Counted from the first letter of the stretch, positions 20,322 through 30,580 are shown. The stretch is DNA of 64,000 bases from Pseudogymnoascus destructans (GCF_001641265.1 NW_020167541.1:434001-498000), one strand, 5' to 3'. Numbers and translations are program-made. Notes: a model not told the origin generated them from the letters alone.

Positions 20322-21869
20322 ATGTCGTCCAGAATCCCAATTATCGCACAGCCGTTCGTCAGCGAGAGGGCGAAGAAGACCCTGTAAGTGACGACAACGA
20401 TCCAGTACTCGGCAATCTATCCATGCCGAGAGTATGTGCCTATGAACAACAGCTAACGCAGTGATAACCACAGTGACCTCGTCAGGAAGTTCGTCGAGGA
20501 GAGGTGTATTCCAGTCGATGCCGTCTTCCACGCTCAGATCCCAGTCGGCGAGACTCGTTGGGTACGTCCATTGACAGAAGCCACCTCAGTGTACAACCAG
20601 CTAACTCACGGTCCAGGACTCATACCCCAAGATTATCGATGACCTCAAGGCTGAAGCCCGCGAACTCGGGCTCTGGAACATGTTCCTCGCGAAGGGCCAC
20701 TACAAGGAGTCTCCCGGCTTCACCAACCTCGAGTATGGCTTGATGGCTGAGTGGCTCGGCCGCTCGAGAACCGCGTCTGAGGCCTGTAACTGCGCTGCCC
20801 CAGATACCGGTAACATGGAGGTTCTGGCTAAGTACGGAAACGACGCCCAGAAGAAGGAGTGGTTGGCTCCATTAATGGATGGCAAGATCCGTTCTGCTTT
20901 CCTGATGACCGAGCCAGCTATTGCCTCTTCGGATGCTACCAACATCGAGATGAAGATGGAGAGAGATGGAGACCACTACGTCCTTAACGGCTCAGTATGT
21001 TTCCATCCCCAATCAACAACCAATCCAGCTTAACTAACCCCCGATAGAAATGGTGGTCTTCCGGTGCCGGTGACCCTCGCTGCCAGGTATACATCGTCAT
21101 GGCCAAGTCCGACCCCAACAACAAGGACAAATACCGCCAACAATCCGTGATCCTCGTCCCCGCCTCCACCAAGGGCATCACCATCCACCGCATGCTCTCC
21201 GTGTACGGTTACGACGACGCCCCCCACGGCCACGCGCACATCAGCTTCGAGAACGTGCGCGTCCCCGTCTCCCAGATCGTCCTCGGCCCCGGCCGCGGAT
21301 TCGAGATCATCCAAGGCCGTCTCGGCCCAGGACGTATCCACCACGCCATGCGCAGCATCGGCGCCGCCGAGAACGCGCTCGACTGGATGTTGATGCGCAT
21401 CAACGACCCAAAGAAGACCCCATTCGGCAAGCAGCTTAAGGAGCACGGCGTGATCATCGAGTGGGTCGCTCGCAGCCGTATCGAAATCGATGCTGCTCGC
21501 CTCGTTGTCCTCAACGCTGCCATCCAGATCGATGCCGGCGGAGCCAAGTCTGCGCTGCGCGAGATTGCCGAGGCTAAGGTCCTCGTGCCCAACATGGCAC
21601 TTGCGGTCATTGACCGTGCCGTGCAGTCGTTTGGTGCTGCTGGTGTGTGCCAAGATACCCCGCTTGCGAACTCGTGGGCTGGTATCCGTACGCTGAAGTT
21701 GGCTGATGGACCTGATGAGGTTCATCTCGCCCAGCTCGGCAAGAGCGAGAACAAGAGGAATACGGCGGTTACTGCGTTGATCACGAAGCAGAGGGAGACG
21801 TCGGCGAAGCTTTTCGAGAAGTACGGCGTCAAGCACGTCGAGCCAGGCCCGACTAAGTCGAGGATGTAA
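20322..21869 (+). CDS. Acyl-CoA dehydrogenase, ACAD10/11-like, probably peroxisomal
   Basis: Four exons (20322-20383, 20474-20561, 20617-20994, 21048-21869) encode 449 aa, the full length of a single acyl-CoA dehydrogenase domain. The N-terminal helical part contains ELGLWNMFL. The middle beta domain has the FAD-contact segment FLMTEPAIASSDATN, then GSKWWSSGA. The C-terminal helical domain includes QSFGAAGVCQDTPLA. The last three residues, SRM, match the type 1 peroxisomal signal, and no mitochondrial presequence is seen. The enzyme should oxidise acyl-CoA to enoyl-CoA with FAD. Chain length is unknown. Upstream CCTCGG sites support a role in fatty-acid breakdown. Confidence 0.9.
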
Positions 21870-22614
21870 AGTTGTAAAAAGATTAGGTGAAGACATGTAG
21901 TGTTGTAGTCTGTCTGGATACAAGATATTTACAAATGAGTTATTTACAGCAGTTACTTCCTGTTTCCTAAAGTTGATGCAGTGATATGTAGAGTATTGAC
22001 TGCATTGCTTTTAGGGCTTTACTAAAGACTTCAAATCGCCAGACGTCGAACAGTTTCCTGGCAGTTTAAAGCAAATTCAAGTGCTAATAAGGCAGAGTTA
22101 TATATTCCTACGGGATATTCCCACGGTGTGGAATCTCTCCGTATTATACTGAATGTACGAGAGCAATTTACATACAGTATTCAAAGTGGTTATCAATATT
22201 TATGTGAGTACCAAATTCTCTTTTGCGGCACGCCACAACAGCAGCGCCTGAAGAGGCACAGGAAGAAAGATGGTACTCGGAGGAGAGGGGGGTCGTTGCC
22301 AGTGTGGGATGGATCTCGAGTCCTATTCAGCGACGTCAGGCCAGTGCGGCTTACTATCGCGGCAGGGGCAGCATATTAGCGATGGTGAGAGCGGGCGGTG
22401 GTGAGAAGGCGTGTAAGGAATGGAAGGGTGACATCAGCAGAATCTGACGGAAGCTGGTAATCCGAAGAGCACTGGTTGAAGCAAGTCTGTGTTTGAATAC
22501 TGGCATCGTATCCGAGCCAGTGTCGTTTAAGACATTTATTCGTATGCTGTTCCATTCCCTCCTAGCTCAGAGATCGGCCTGATATACATTTTCAGTATAT
22601 ACATTTTCAGTATA
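21870..22614. other. Border between gene island and transposon block
   Basis: No gene is seen. Near the right end TATACATTTTCAG occurs twice in tandem (about 22583-22610) and once more just after Pogo-3 (24955 onward), so Pogo-3 inserted in a short repeated target. Confidence 0.55.
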
Positions 22615-22662
22615 ACGTGGTTTATCAGTACGTCGGACATATCAGTACCTCGGACACTTTTC
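22615..22662 (+). repeat. Pogo-3 left terminal inverted repeat
   Basis: 48 bp, perfectly matched in inverse at 24907-24954. Confidence 0.92.
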
Positions 22663-23321
22663 CCGAATTTCCTACCCTCTAACTTCACAACGCGTTTTTT
22701 CCACCTTTTATTATGTCAGTGATTACCCAAGAAGCAAAAATCATTCTAGCTATCGAGGCTATCCGAACATCAAAAAATCTAAGTCGTCGGAAGGCTGCTA
22801 AGCTCTATGAAGTACCTCATTCTACACTCTGCGACAGAATGAACGGCCGAACTACTGTCTACGAACGCCGGCCTGCAATGATGAAATTAACTATACTAGA
22901 AGAGGAGGTGGTTATTCGGAATATACTTGATATGGATTCAAGAGGATTTGCACCCCGGCTTGCTGGTGTAGAAGATATGGCAAATTTTATACTCGAATCG
23001 CATGGAGGGAGGCGCGTCGGGAAGCTCTGGGCCCACCGATTTGTACAACGACGTCCAGAATTAAAGACGCGTTTTAATCGCGTTTACGACTTCCAAAGGG
23101 CCTTGTGCGAAGATCCTGAACTAATTGGCGCGTGGTTTCGACTAGTGGAAAATATGAGGGCAAAATATGGTGTTTTGGACTGCGACTTCTATAACTTTGA
23201 CGAAACTGGGTTTATGATGGGTGTGATTTGCCCTGCAATGGTTGTTACCCGTGCAGATCGACTTGGCAGAGGTAAGGCAGTTCAGCCAGGGAATCGGGAA
23301 TGGGCTACAGCGATTGCTTGT

Positions 23322-23796
23322 TGTAACGCTGACTTCTAAACGATAGAAGACACAGAGGTTCTCTTGCGTAAAGGTTTACTTATCAGAGGAGGCAGGGGAT
23401 CGGACACAAAGGCTTCAAGTAACACGTTACTAGTATATAACAAATACTGTATTGAGTTGAGCACGAAGCTCCTATCTAAGAACTAACTATCTACTTATAT
23501 AGTGGCGTCGTGCCTAGTGGACTCCTGGGAACTTACTCGAGTCCTCGGAGTCCTGGACTCTTAGGATTCTTCTCATCATCCTGCGAGTCCGTCACGTGCC
23601 TAGTGGACTCCTGGGAACTCACTCGAGTCCTCAGAGTCCTGGACTCTTAGGACTCTTCTCATCATCCTGCGAGTCCGTCACGTGATACTTTCGGAACTAC
23701 TATTCCCCGCTGCCCCTCCAGGTACCAGGGCCGGTCTCATGCGACCTCCCTCCTTCCTGTCCTGTAGTTGGCCAGCCTTCTTGTTCCGTCGTAACA
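23322..23796. mobile_element. Small LTR-like insertion (solo LTR or TRIM-type), 475 bp
   Basis: It begins TGTAACG, ends CGTAACA (TG...CA) and is flanked by a perfect 5-bp duplication CTTGT (23317-23321 and 23797-23801) inside the Pogo-3 transposase gene. No coding sequence is present. It contains a tandem repeat of 86 bp. It is unrelated to the Gypsy-A and Gypsy-B LTRs, so the parent element is unknown and not in this window. Confidence 0.82.
23510..23681. repeat. 86-bp tandem duplication inside the LTR-like insertion
   Basis: Two copies (23510-23595 and 23596-23681), each starting GTGCCTAGTGGACTCC, with only a few differences. Both are rich in GAGTCC/GGACTC motifs. Confidence 0.9.
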
Positions 23797-24906
23797 CTTG
23801 TATCAACAGTGACGGCTGGAGTATTCCTCCATTTTTGGTAGTTAAAGGCAAGAATCATCTTGCAAATTGGTATACAGACGGCGGCCTTCCACACAACTGG
23901 GTTGTTAAACCGACAAGCAATGGATGGACAAACAATGAGACGGGTCTAGAATGGTTGAAACACTTCGACAAACATACTGCTGTTCGTGCAAGGGGTCCAT
24001 ATCGAATGCTGGTGTTAGACGGGCACGAGAGTCATGAATCGGCCGAGTTCCAAGAGTACTGCAAGGCACACAACATTATAACTCTTGGACTACCTCCCCA
24101 CTCGTCTCATTTAACTCAGCCACTTGATGTCGGGTGCTTTAGTGTGTTGAAGCGGGCATATGGTCGGCAGATTGAGACCTTCATTAAGGCTCATATCAAC
24201 CACATTACCAAGGTCGAGTTCTTTCTCGCCTTTAGAGCAGCATATCTGGAATCCATGACAGCCCAAAACGCCCAGTCCGGGTTCCGCGGAGCTGGCTTAG
24301 TGCCTTTCGACCCGCAAGCAGTGCTTTCAAAGCTTGACGTGAGGTTACGGACTCCAACTCCCTCTAGACCCTCTACTGCCAACACCAACCCTTGGGTCTC
24401 CCAGACCCCTTCCAACCCAACTGAAGCTCTTTCACAAACAACCCTCGTTCGAAATCGAATTGCCCGTCACCAAGGAAGCTCGCCAACTCCACTCTTCGGG
24501 ACAGTTATTGCATTGGCAAAGGGTACGGAGCGACTAGCACATGAGAACACCCTTCTGTCTGCTGAGGTACGTACCCTTCGAGCAGCCAACGAAGCCCTTA
24601 GCAAACGCCGCAGGGCTAAAAAGGCTCGTGTCCGTGAAGGAGGTGCACTTATAGTAGAGGATGCACAGGCTATTATCGCACAGAAGGATGTGGATGAGCA
24701 GGTACGATGCGACGTACGTGCAGTTGGGGGTAGTCGCAAGGAGGGGCAACCGTCTAGGCGATGCTGTGGGATCTGTGGAAAAGCTGGTCATAATGCGCGA
24801 ACTTGTCAAGAAGCTATAGATATGTCTAGTTCATCTGATTCCGCTTAGTTATAGTTAATTTAATATGTTATGGTTGATTTATTGATATTCAAAGTAGAAT
24901 GCCAAT

Positions 24907-24954
24907 GAAAAGTGTCCGAGGTACTGATATGTCCGACGTACTGATAAACCACGT
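24907..24954 (+). repeat. Pogo-3 right terminal inverted repeat
   Basis: 48 bp, the exact inverse of 22615-22662, followed by TA. Confidence 0.92.
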
Positions 24955-24971
24955 TATACATTTTCAGTATA

Positions 24972-26596
24972 CTCGTGCGGCCCAAAAGTTTCCACAGGGT
25001 CTGTGCGTAATAAGTGGGGCGTGTAAGTACTTGGAGAAAATGCATGTACATACTATACTCTCTCTACTCGTACTATTGATCTACCCACGAAAGTTGTTCC
25101 CCCCATTGACTGCAATACACCGCTCCAACTTGTCCTTAAACGAAGCACATAATTGTGTAGATTTCTCATCCATTTTTTTCCCCCATTCTTCCTCAAGAAA
25201 TACCCATGCATGAGCTCTCTCAAACTTCCCTCCGTTTAATGGTGTATAGCCGTCAACCTGATCCTTGAGATAATCAAAGGCATTTTCAATAGGGTGCAAA
25301 TCTGGAGAGTTTGGAGGCCAAAATTTCACTCTATAGATTCCCTACTTCCTCATATAATCTTCCAATGATCGGTGAGCCTTCAAATGAAGACTTACATTAT
25401 CATCCACAAACCATACTCGTTTTGTAGGATGTAAAGCCTTTACTTTTCGAAAGTAGGGGAAGAGAAGAGGAATAAGAACCATCTCTCGATATAGAAACCA
25501 ATCAATCCCGCCCTTTGAAACTTCTTGCCCTTCTGATTGCTGTCCTCTACTCCATGTCTCTATATCTCCAAACTCTTGTGAAGCAACTCGTGCCTTTTTC
25601 CATTTGCTTTTGCCATTCCGAATATCTGCATTTAGAGTTTCCATATATCCGTACTCAAGAGTTCCAACTGTTGTTGCTCTAACAAGTTCATTCTCTGCTT
25701 TTGATTTCTAATATGCATTTATCTCTCGTAGTTTCTGCACATGTATCTGCTTCTCTTCTATACTTTCAGGAATCCATGAACGAGAAGGGCGTAAGATAGA
25801 GGTTTCTGAACTCATTGCTCCCCAAAACATAACTTGAAATAAAGATTTCTTCTGTTGAATTGCCATGCTCTCTGCTGTTTGACCCCGTTGAACTGTTATC
25901 CGTCGTTTCTTATGTGGATTCCCTCCGAAATTGATATATGATTCGTCTGAGAAAATAAAAATTGATCCAGCTTCAAGTTCGGATAGTGCCCATTTGCAGA
26001 ATTTCCATCGTACTGAAGGAATGATATTATCCAAGTAGGGCTTGAGGCAGATGTTTTTCCGTACAATAGGTTGTGGAATTTCAACACTTGAGTGATTCTT
26101 TGCAACTTGTTCGACAATTGATCGTGCGTAGGGTAGATTTTCCTTATTAATAACTTGTTGAAAAGTGTCAAATGCATTTGCAAGTAGCAAAAATCATATG
26201 CGTAGTGACTCTTCAGAATCCTTTTGAATTGTCTGTGGTCTTCCGCTTCGTGGCTTTGAAATGTGTTGGAGAAGGTTGTGAATTTCAGTATTCCCTGCCC
26301 TTTTAACAGTTTGGTGCCATATATATGCAATAGAGTCAGCTGAGATTCCAAGCTTATTTTCAATCTCTCCATATGATGCGTTCATGTATACACGCAAGGT
26401 AATAATTGCAGCACGTAGTGGTCTTGAGATTTCAGCCATTGTTGAGCATTACTTCATTGCTTCATTCACTCTCATATTCTACGCGTGTACATTTTCTATG
26501 CGTGTACTCGGGTACAAGTACATGGTGCTTGGTAGATTCCTACAATCTAATTGGCTGTTGTGCACAGACCCTGTGGAAACTTTTGGGCCGCACGAG
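24972..26596 (-). mobile_element. Tc1/mariner-type transposon (1625 bp)
   Basis: Perfect 35-bp terminal inverted repeats (24972-25006 and 26562-26596) start CTCGTGCGGCCC. TA flanks both sides (24970-24971 and 26597-26598). The right TA directly joins the left end of Pogo-2. It carries one broken transposase gene on the minus strand. Confidence 0.92.
25081..26439 (-). pseudogene. Tc1-type transposase with three in-frame stops
   Basis: A single reading frame of 453 codons runs from 26439 to 25081 without any frameshift but with stops at 26196-26194 (TGA), 25710-25708 (TAG) and 25344-25342 (TAG). An N-terminal helix-turn-helix region (YGEIENKLGISADSI) precedes the catalytic core: Asp in FSDESYIN, Asp in FVDDNVSLH, and Glu in SPDLHPIEN. 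All three stops can arise from C-to-T changes in CGA or CAG codons, as in repeat-induced point mutation or plain cytosine deamination. The protein is not expected to work. Confidence 0.88.
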
Positions 26597-26598
26597 TA

Positions 26599-26646
26599 AC
26601 GTGCATGTATAACGAAAGTGCCAAACAAGCGAAAGTGCCAAAATAT
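26599..26646 (-). repeat. Pogo-2 terminal inverted repeat
   Basis: It begins ACGTGCATGTATA and has two copies of a CGAAAGTGCCAAA unit. Compared with Pogo-1 it carries several C/T-type differences. Confidence 0.85.
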
Positions 26647-26704
26647 CGCGACTACCCCATAAGAATTGCGATAAATCCACCACAACAATATAAATTAATT
26701 AAAA

Positions 26705-27900
26705 CTACTCGGAGTCCCCTTCCTCAGACCTGTCTATTACAATCTGACAAGTGCGCGCATTGTGTCCAGTCTCACCACACTTGCCACAGCGACGTGCATG
26801 GGTTTCTTCCCTTGGCTTCCGACCACTACTTGCCCTTATTTCTTGCTCTACTTGCTGCACAACGTCCCTCTCGTCCTGTAGCTCCTGTGCTACCTGTTGA
26901 CTAAGTGATCCTCCTTGCTGTAGTCGTGTTTTTTTAGCTCTCCGGCGCTTGCTTAGCACTTCATTTGCCTGTCGCAGGTTTTGGTTCTCTGCCTTTAACA
27001 ATGCTAATTGATGCATTATTTGCGATGCACCCTTTGTAAACTGGTCAGTAGCTGCATAGATTGAGGTTGGAGAGCTATTTTGATGATGCGCAATTCGGTT
27101 TTTAATGAAAGTAGACTGTGATACAGCTTCAGTTGGGTTATTTGGTGTCTGAGAAACCCATGGTTGAGCGGTGTTTGGGCGAGAGGTTGGAGGTGTTGGC
27201 GTCTTAAACATAAGGTCAAGTGTAGATATTACACTCTCAGGGCTAAATGGAAGAAGCCCAGCACCTCGCAACCCTCCCTGAATATTGCTTTCTGTCATTG
27301 CAATGTTAAATGCAGCGTGGAAGGCAGGAAAGAAGTCATCCTTAGTAATGTGAATAATATGAGCCCGCATCATATCTTCAATTTGCTGACCGTAAGCTCT
27401 CTTTAATGGGCCAAAACAGCCAACATCAAGTGGTTGGAGTATATGGGAAGAGTGAGCAGGCATACAAAGCGTAATAATGTTGTGTTCTTTGCAGTACTCC
27501 TCAAACTTGTCTGAGTGGTGGCTCTCATGACCATCAAGGACTAACAAGCGATAACCACCAACACTCCGGGGCTTTGTGTGCTTCTCAAAATGCTGAATCC
27601 AATCCATACCTCTCTCGTTTGTAGTCCAGCCATTTGCAGTAACAGCGATTACCCAATCTGCTGGAAATCCGCTATTCTCATACCAAGATGCAAGGTGGTT
27701 TTTACCTGCCACAATGACAAATGGCGGCACTGCCCAACCTTGAGAACTAACGCCTTGGATTACTGTAACCCATTCCCGATTGCCAGGCTGCACCTTTTTT
27801 GCCTTTGCCTGCCCATCTGAGCTCGTTACTACCGTTGCGCTTGAGATGACGCCCATCATAAACCCAGTCTCATCAAAGTTGTAGATATCTGCATTGTTGA
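26705..27900 (-). pseudogene. Pogo-2 transposase, C-terminal part
   Basis: The frame is open from 27900 to the stop at 26705. It includes YNFDETGFMMG (first Asp), VLDGHESH (second) and QPLDVGCF (third), then a leucine-rich helical region (ALLKAENQNLRQANEVLSKR) and a CCHC zinc knuckle (CGKCGETGHNARTC). The N-terminal DNA-binding domain is missing. The remaining frame has no stop, so decay is limited to the truncation. It is close to Pogo-1 throughout the overlap. Confidence 0.9.
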
Positions 27901-28158
27901 TGTTACGATATCAAGTGCGCCTTGCAGCTCGAGTGGGGGTTCAGGGGTGTGGGGAGCTTTCCGGGGTTGGAGCGAAGTTTTCAGTTATGGAGTGAATTCT
28001 CAGAACTAGTCTCGCTAAAGAGAATTCACTCCACAACAACATAGCTGTATATAGATCGAGCCACTGCTCGAGTGCTCCTCTTCTCTTTCCTTTCTTCTCT
28101 AGATTGAGTTTAATTCATAATACCCAACTGGCGCCCTATGCCTTGGTGAACCGTGACA
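27901..28158 (+). repeat. Gypsy-B 5' LTR (258 bp)
   Basis: It starts TGTTACGATATC and ends CCGTGACA. TATATAG at 28048-28054 is a possible TATA box, followed by a CT-rich tract. AGATTGAGTTT (28101-28111) is complementary to the primer site just after the LTR. It differs from the 3' LTR at a few positions, including one extra A near the end. Confidence 0.92.
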
Positions 28159-28160
28159 TA

Positions 28161-28171
28161 AAACTCAATCT
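28161..28171 (+). other. Gypsy-B putative self-complementary primer-binding site
   Basis: AAACTCAATCT lies 2 nt after the 5' LTR. It is perfectly complementary over 11 nt to AGATTGAGTTT at 28101-28111 in the LTR. The 2-nt offset equals that in Gypsy-A. No tRNA-type TGG start is present. Confidence 0.65.
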
Positions 28172-28510
28172 CTCTTATACCTCTTTTCCTGCTCTTTGAG
28201 CTGAACCCTCTTCTGAAATCGAAATCGAAATCCACTCTTTGAAAACCCCAGAACCAGAAACCTTATCCTGAAGTCGATTCCAGGACGATCTCGAGGCAAC
28301 CCCTCAAAGTTGGCTTTCGACAGTCAGCTCGACACACACACACCACCTTCGCAAGTCAGACCTTTTACAATGCTCCCTCGACAAGGATATAACTGTGAGG
28401 GAAGTGCGCTCCTCTCGAGTGGCTCCTACGGCCAACAACTGCACAATAGGGCCTTTGGCAATATGTGTCTGACTTGACGATATAAACCGAAATTGAAATA
28501 GCAACTCGCT

Positions 28511-30580
28511 ATGGCTTATACAGCTGAAGAAAAAGCTGCAATGGCAGCTCGAAATGATCCAGAACAAGACCAGGAATCCCTGGCAGAAGGAGCATCAATT
28601 CCAAGCTCTGCAAACCAAACCAATGAACTTCATGATCCTAATTTCAAATCCGAAACCCCTGCAAAACAGCTCAAGAGAGACATGAATCTATACTTGCAAA
28701 TCGACATGAAAAGGCTGAATGGAATGTTGAAACCTTTGACGAATTCCAGAAACTATCTGTCGCCAACCAGAAAATGGCATGGACTTTGCACAGGAACATT
28801 CTTCGGGACTATTTGGCCCTAGCAGAGGACTCAAATTCGATACTGGCTGAAAAGGATGATGCCATTCTGTAATGGTGGGTGCACCAGATATGAGAATCTA
28901 GCCACCCAAGGAAGGGATGAATTTACTAAGACAACACACTGTCTTAGGAAACAGAGCCAAAGGGTTGTAGCTTAGACTATTCCACAACGCAGCAATCAGG
29001 TGTATGATGTGGTGAAGTGGTTTAGACAAGTTGCAACAAATGTTGAGTCTGGGAACTCAGGGGTAAGTCAGAGGTTAGCACCTCACTGACTTTTCAAAAA
29101 CAGAGAATAACAAGATCAATGCTTGGAAGCTTGGAAAAGACGTAGAAGTATGTGCTAGTCGATTTACTGTATTGCCTGCTTGCCCTTTCTTAAGGAAAGG
29201 GCAATCCTATTTATGCCAAAGGAGTGTAGTTCTCTTATTTTCCATGACTTTCCATGACTAACCAGGCTTGGTAAATGTATTAGAAATCAAGTGCGACCCA
29301 CAACTAGCTTGCTAATCATGTAGTGAACGTAAGAGAATCCCATAGAACCATCTCTTGGGTTCCTAGCCTATAGGAAGTGAAAAGGAGGTCCAAGGTCAGA
29401 GTACCTATAGACAAATTATGTCATAACTTAACCAATCTTGTGGGTAACTAAGGAGCGATGACGTGTAATGAATCATAGAGGGTTGTAGAAGCTTCTAGAG
29501 CTATCGTTCATGTTCCTAGGCCTCTAGTTGGTAGAGATATGCCATGTGGTAGTATTGGCCCACCCCCTTAAGGAGGAGATTTTCTTAATAACTTGTTCAA
29601 TGAGTGTCCAAATGATATGCCGTGATGTATGTAGCATAAACAGATGTAGTAGAAGAGTTTGCAGCAATCGTTGAGTAGTATTGCTTCTGTTGTTGGTGTG
29701 ATAAGCCAAGATATGTATGGTGACTTGTAGGTTTGAGGAGGAGATTTCTAAGTTTGCTCTTGAGTTTGATAGCAAACTGAGTGCAACGAATGTCAGTATG
29801 ACAATAGAGCAAGCATTTGAAGACTGGGTTGTGAAAATTCGCCTCAAGCTCGAAGCCAACATTGATCATTTTCCAACACAGACTTTACAAATGAGCTACA
29901 TTCAGAGTCGACTGGGAGGACTGGCAGTTCGACATGTCAATCCAAGGCTTCGACCAAACTCTACAAACAAATTGCAGACAGCAGAAGAAATTCTCAAACT
30001 TTTGGAAAAAGTCTTCAGTGATCCCGATTGAAGGCACACAGCTCAAACTGAGTATCGAAAGCTGTATCAGAGAAACAACACCTTTGCAGTGTTCTGGGCT
30101 GAGTTCCAAAGGCTCACGACAGAGCTTGATTACTCTGAAGAAACTTTGCTGGATGACTTGCGCTTCAAAGTCAACCAACAGATGCAGAAAGCCTTAGTGG
30201 CTGAAGTTGGAGCTACTACACTTCACGAGTTTGCAAAGAAATGCATGCTCATCGACCAGAACATTCAGCGGATCAAGGAACAAGAAGACAAAAGGAAGCC
30301 AAAGTCATTTTCGAACAACATGGGCCAAACTCAAAATCAGGGCCAGGCACTTCAAACTTCAATCCCTCAACCTACAATGGATTCGAACATGCAAAACAGG
30401 ACGCAGAAGCTGTATCGACCACCGCATCAAGATCCAGCAAAAGAAATGCTCATGAAACCTGGGAAATGCTTCATATATCGACAAAATGGACATCGAGCTC
30501 GAGACTGTCCCCAGAAGCTCAAAGCTCAAGTGAATGAGGTATCTACAGCTGAGTCTATCATCGATTCGGAAAACGAATAG
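28511..30580 (+). pseudogene. Gypsy-B gag remnant, interrupted by a solo LTR
   Basis: Gag starts at 28511 (MAYTAEEKAAMAARN). A frameshift lies near 28680-28700, after which the coding frame continues to 28867. After the solo LTR the gag core resumes at 29804 (SYIQSRLGGLA). It has an in-frame TGA at about 30029, then a second part with NTFAVFWAEFQRL and a zinc knuckle at ~30466-30507 in which the second Cys is Tyr (CFIYRQNGHRARDC), so it is probably unable to bind zinc. Part of gag between the two flanks of the solo LTR may be missing. Confidence 0.82.
28868..29803 (-). repeat. Solo LTR of the Gypsy-A family (S1), without target duplication
   Basis: 936 bp, TG...CA ends, very close to the Gypsy-A LTRs (it has GTATTGCCTGC like A1, and GATATGCC and GCCAAG like A2). 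Flanks CATTC and ATAGA do not match, unlike S2. It may come from recombination between LTRs of two separate insertions, with loss of the sequence between. Confidence 0.92.

Larger units (their letters stand above)
22713..24848 (+). pseudogene. Pogo-3 DDE transposase, interrupted by an LTR-like insertion
   Basis: The first part (22713-23321) has a helix-turn-helix DNA-binding region and the first catalytic Asp in YNFDETGFMMG. The second part (23802-24848) has the second Asp in LVLDGHESH and the third in QPLDVGCF, 35 residues between. The C-terminal region has a leucine-rich helical segment and a CCHC zinc knuckle (CGICGKAGHNARTC). The only break visible is the 475-bp insertion with its CTTGT duplication. 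I saw no other stop or frameshift, so inactivation is recent. The zinc knuckle is shared with Pogo-2. Confidence 0.92.
22615..24954 (+). mobile_element. Pogo-3, pogo/Fot1-type DNA transposon
   Basis: A 2340-bp element with perfect 48-bp terminal inverted repeats (22615-22662 and 24907-24954) flanked by TA (22613-22614 and 24955-24956). The repeats start ACGTGG and contain two related subrepeats, TATCAGTACGTCGGACA and TATCAGTACCTCGGACA. It carries one transposase gene, broken only by a 475-bp insertion. The perfect repeats suggest recent movement. Confidence 0.94.
26599..27900 (-). mobile_element. Pogo-2, left part of a pogo-type transposon
   Basis: The left end (26599 onward) is a terminal inverted repeat like that of Pogo-1, with TA at 26597-26598. 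The element stops at 27900, where the Gypsy-B LTR begins. The missing part is not found on the other side of Gypsy-B, so it was deleted or lost by recombination. Confidence 0.9.

Noticed and set aside
22583..24968. TATACATTTTCAG copies around Pogo-3 considered as an extended terminal repeat.
   Set aside because: They are direct, not inverted, and lie outside the TA, so they are the target sequence.
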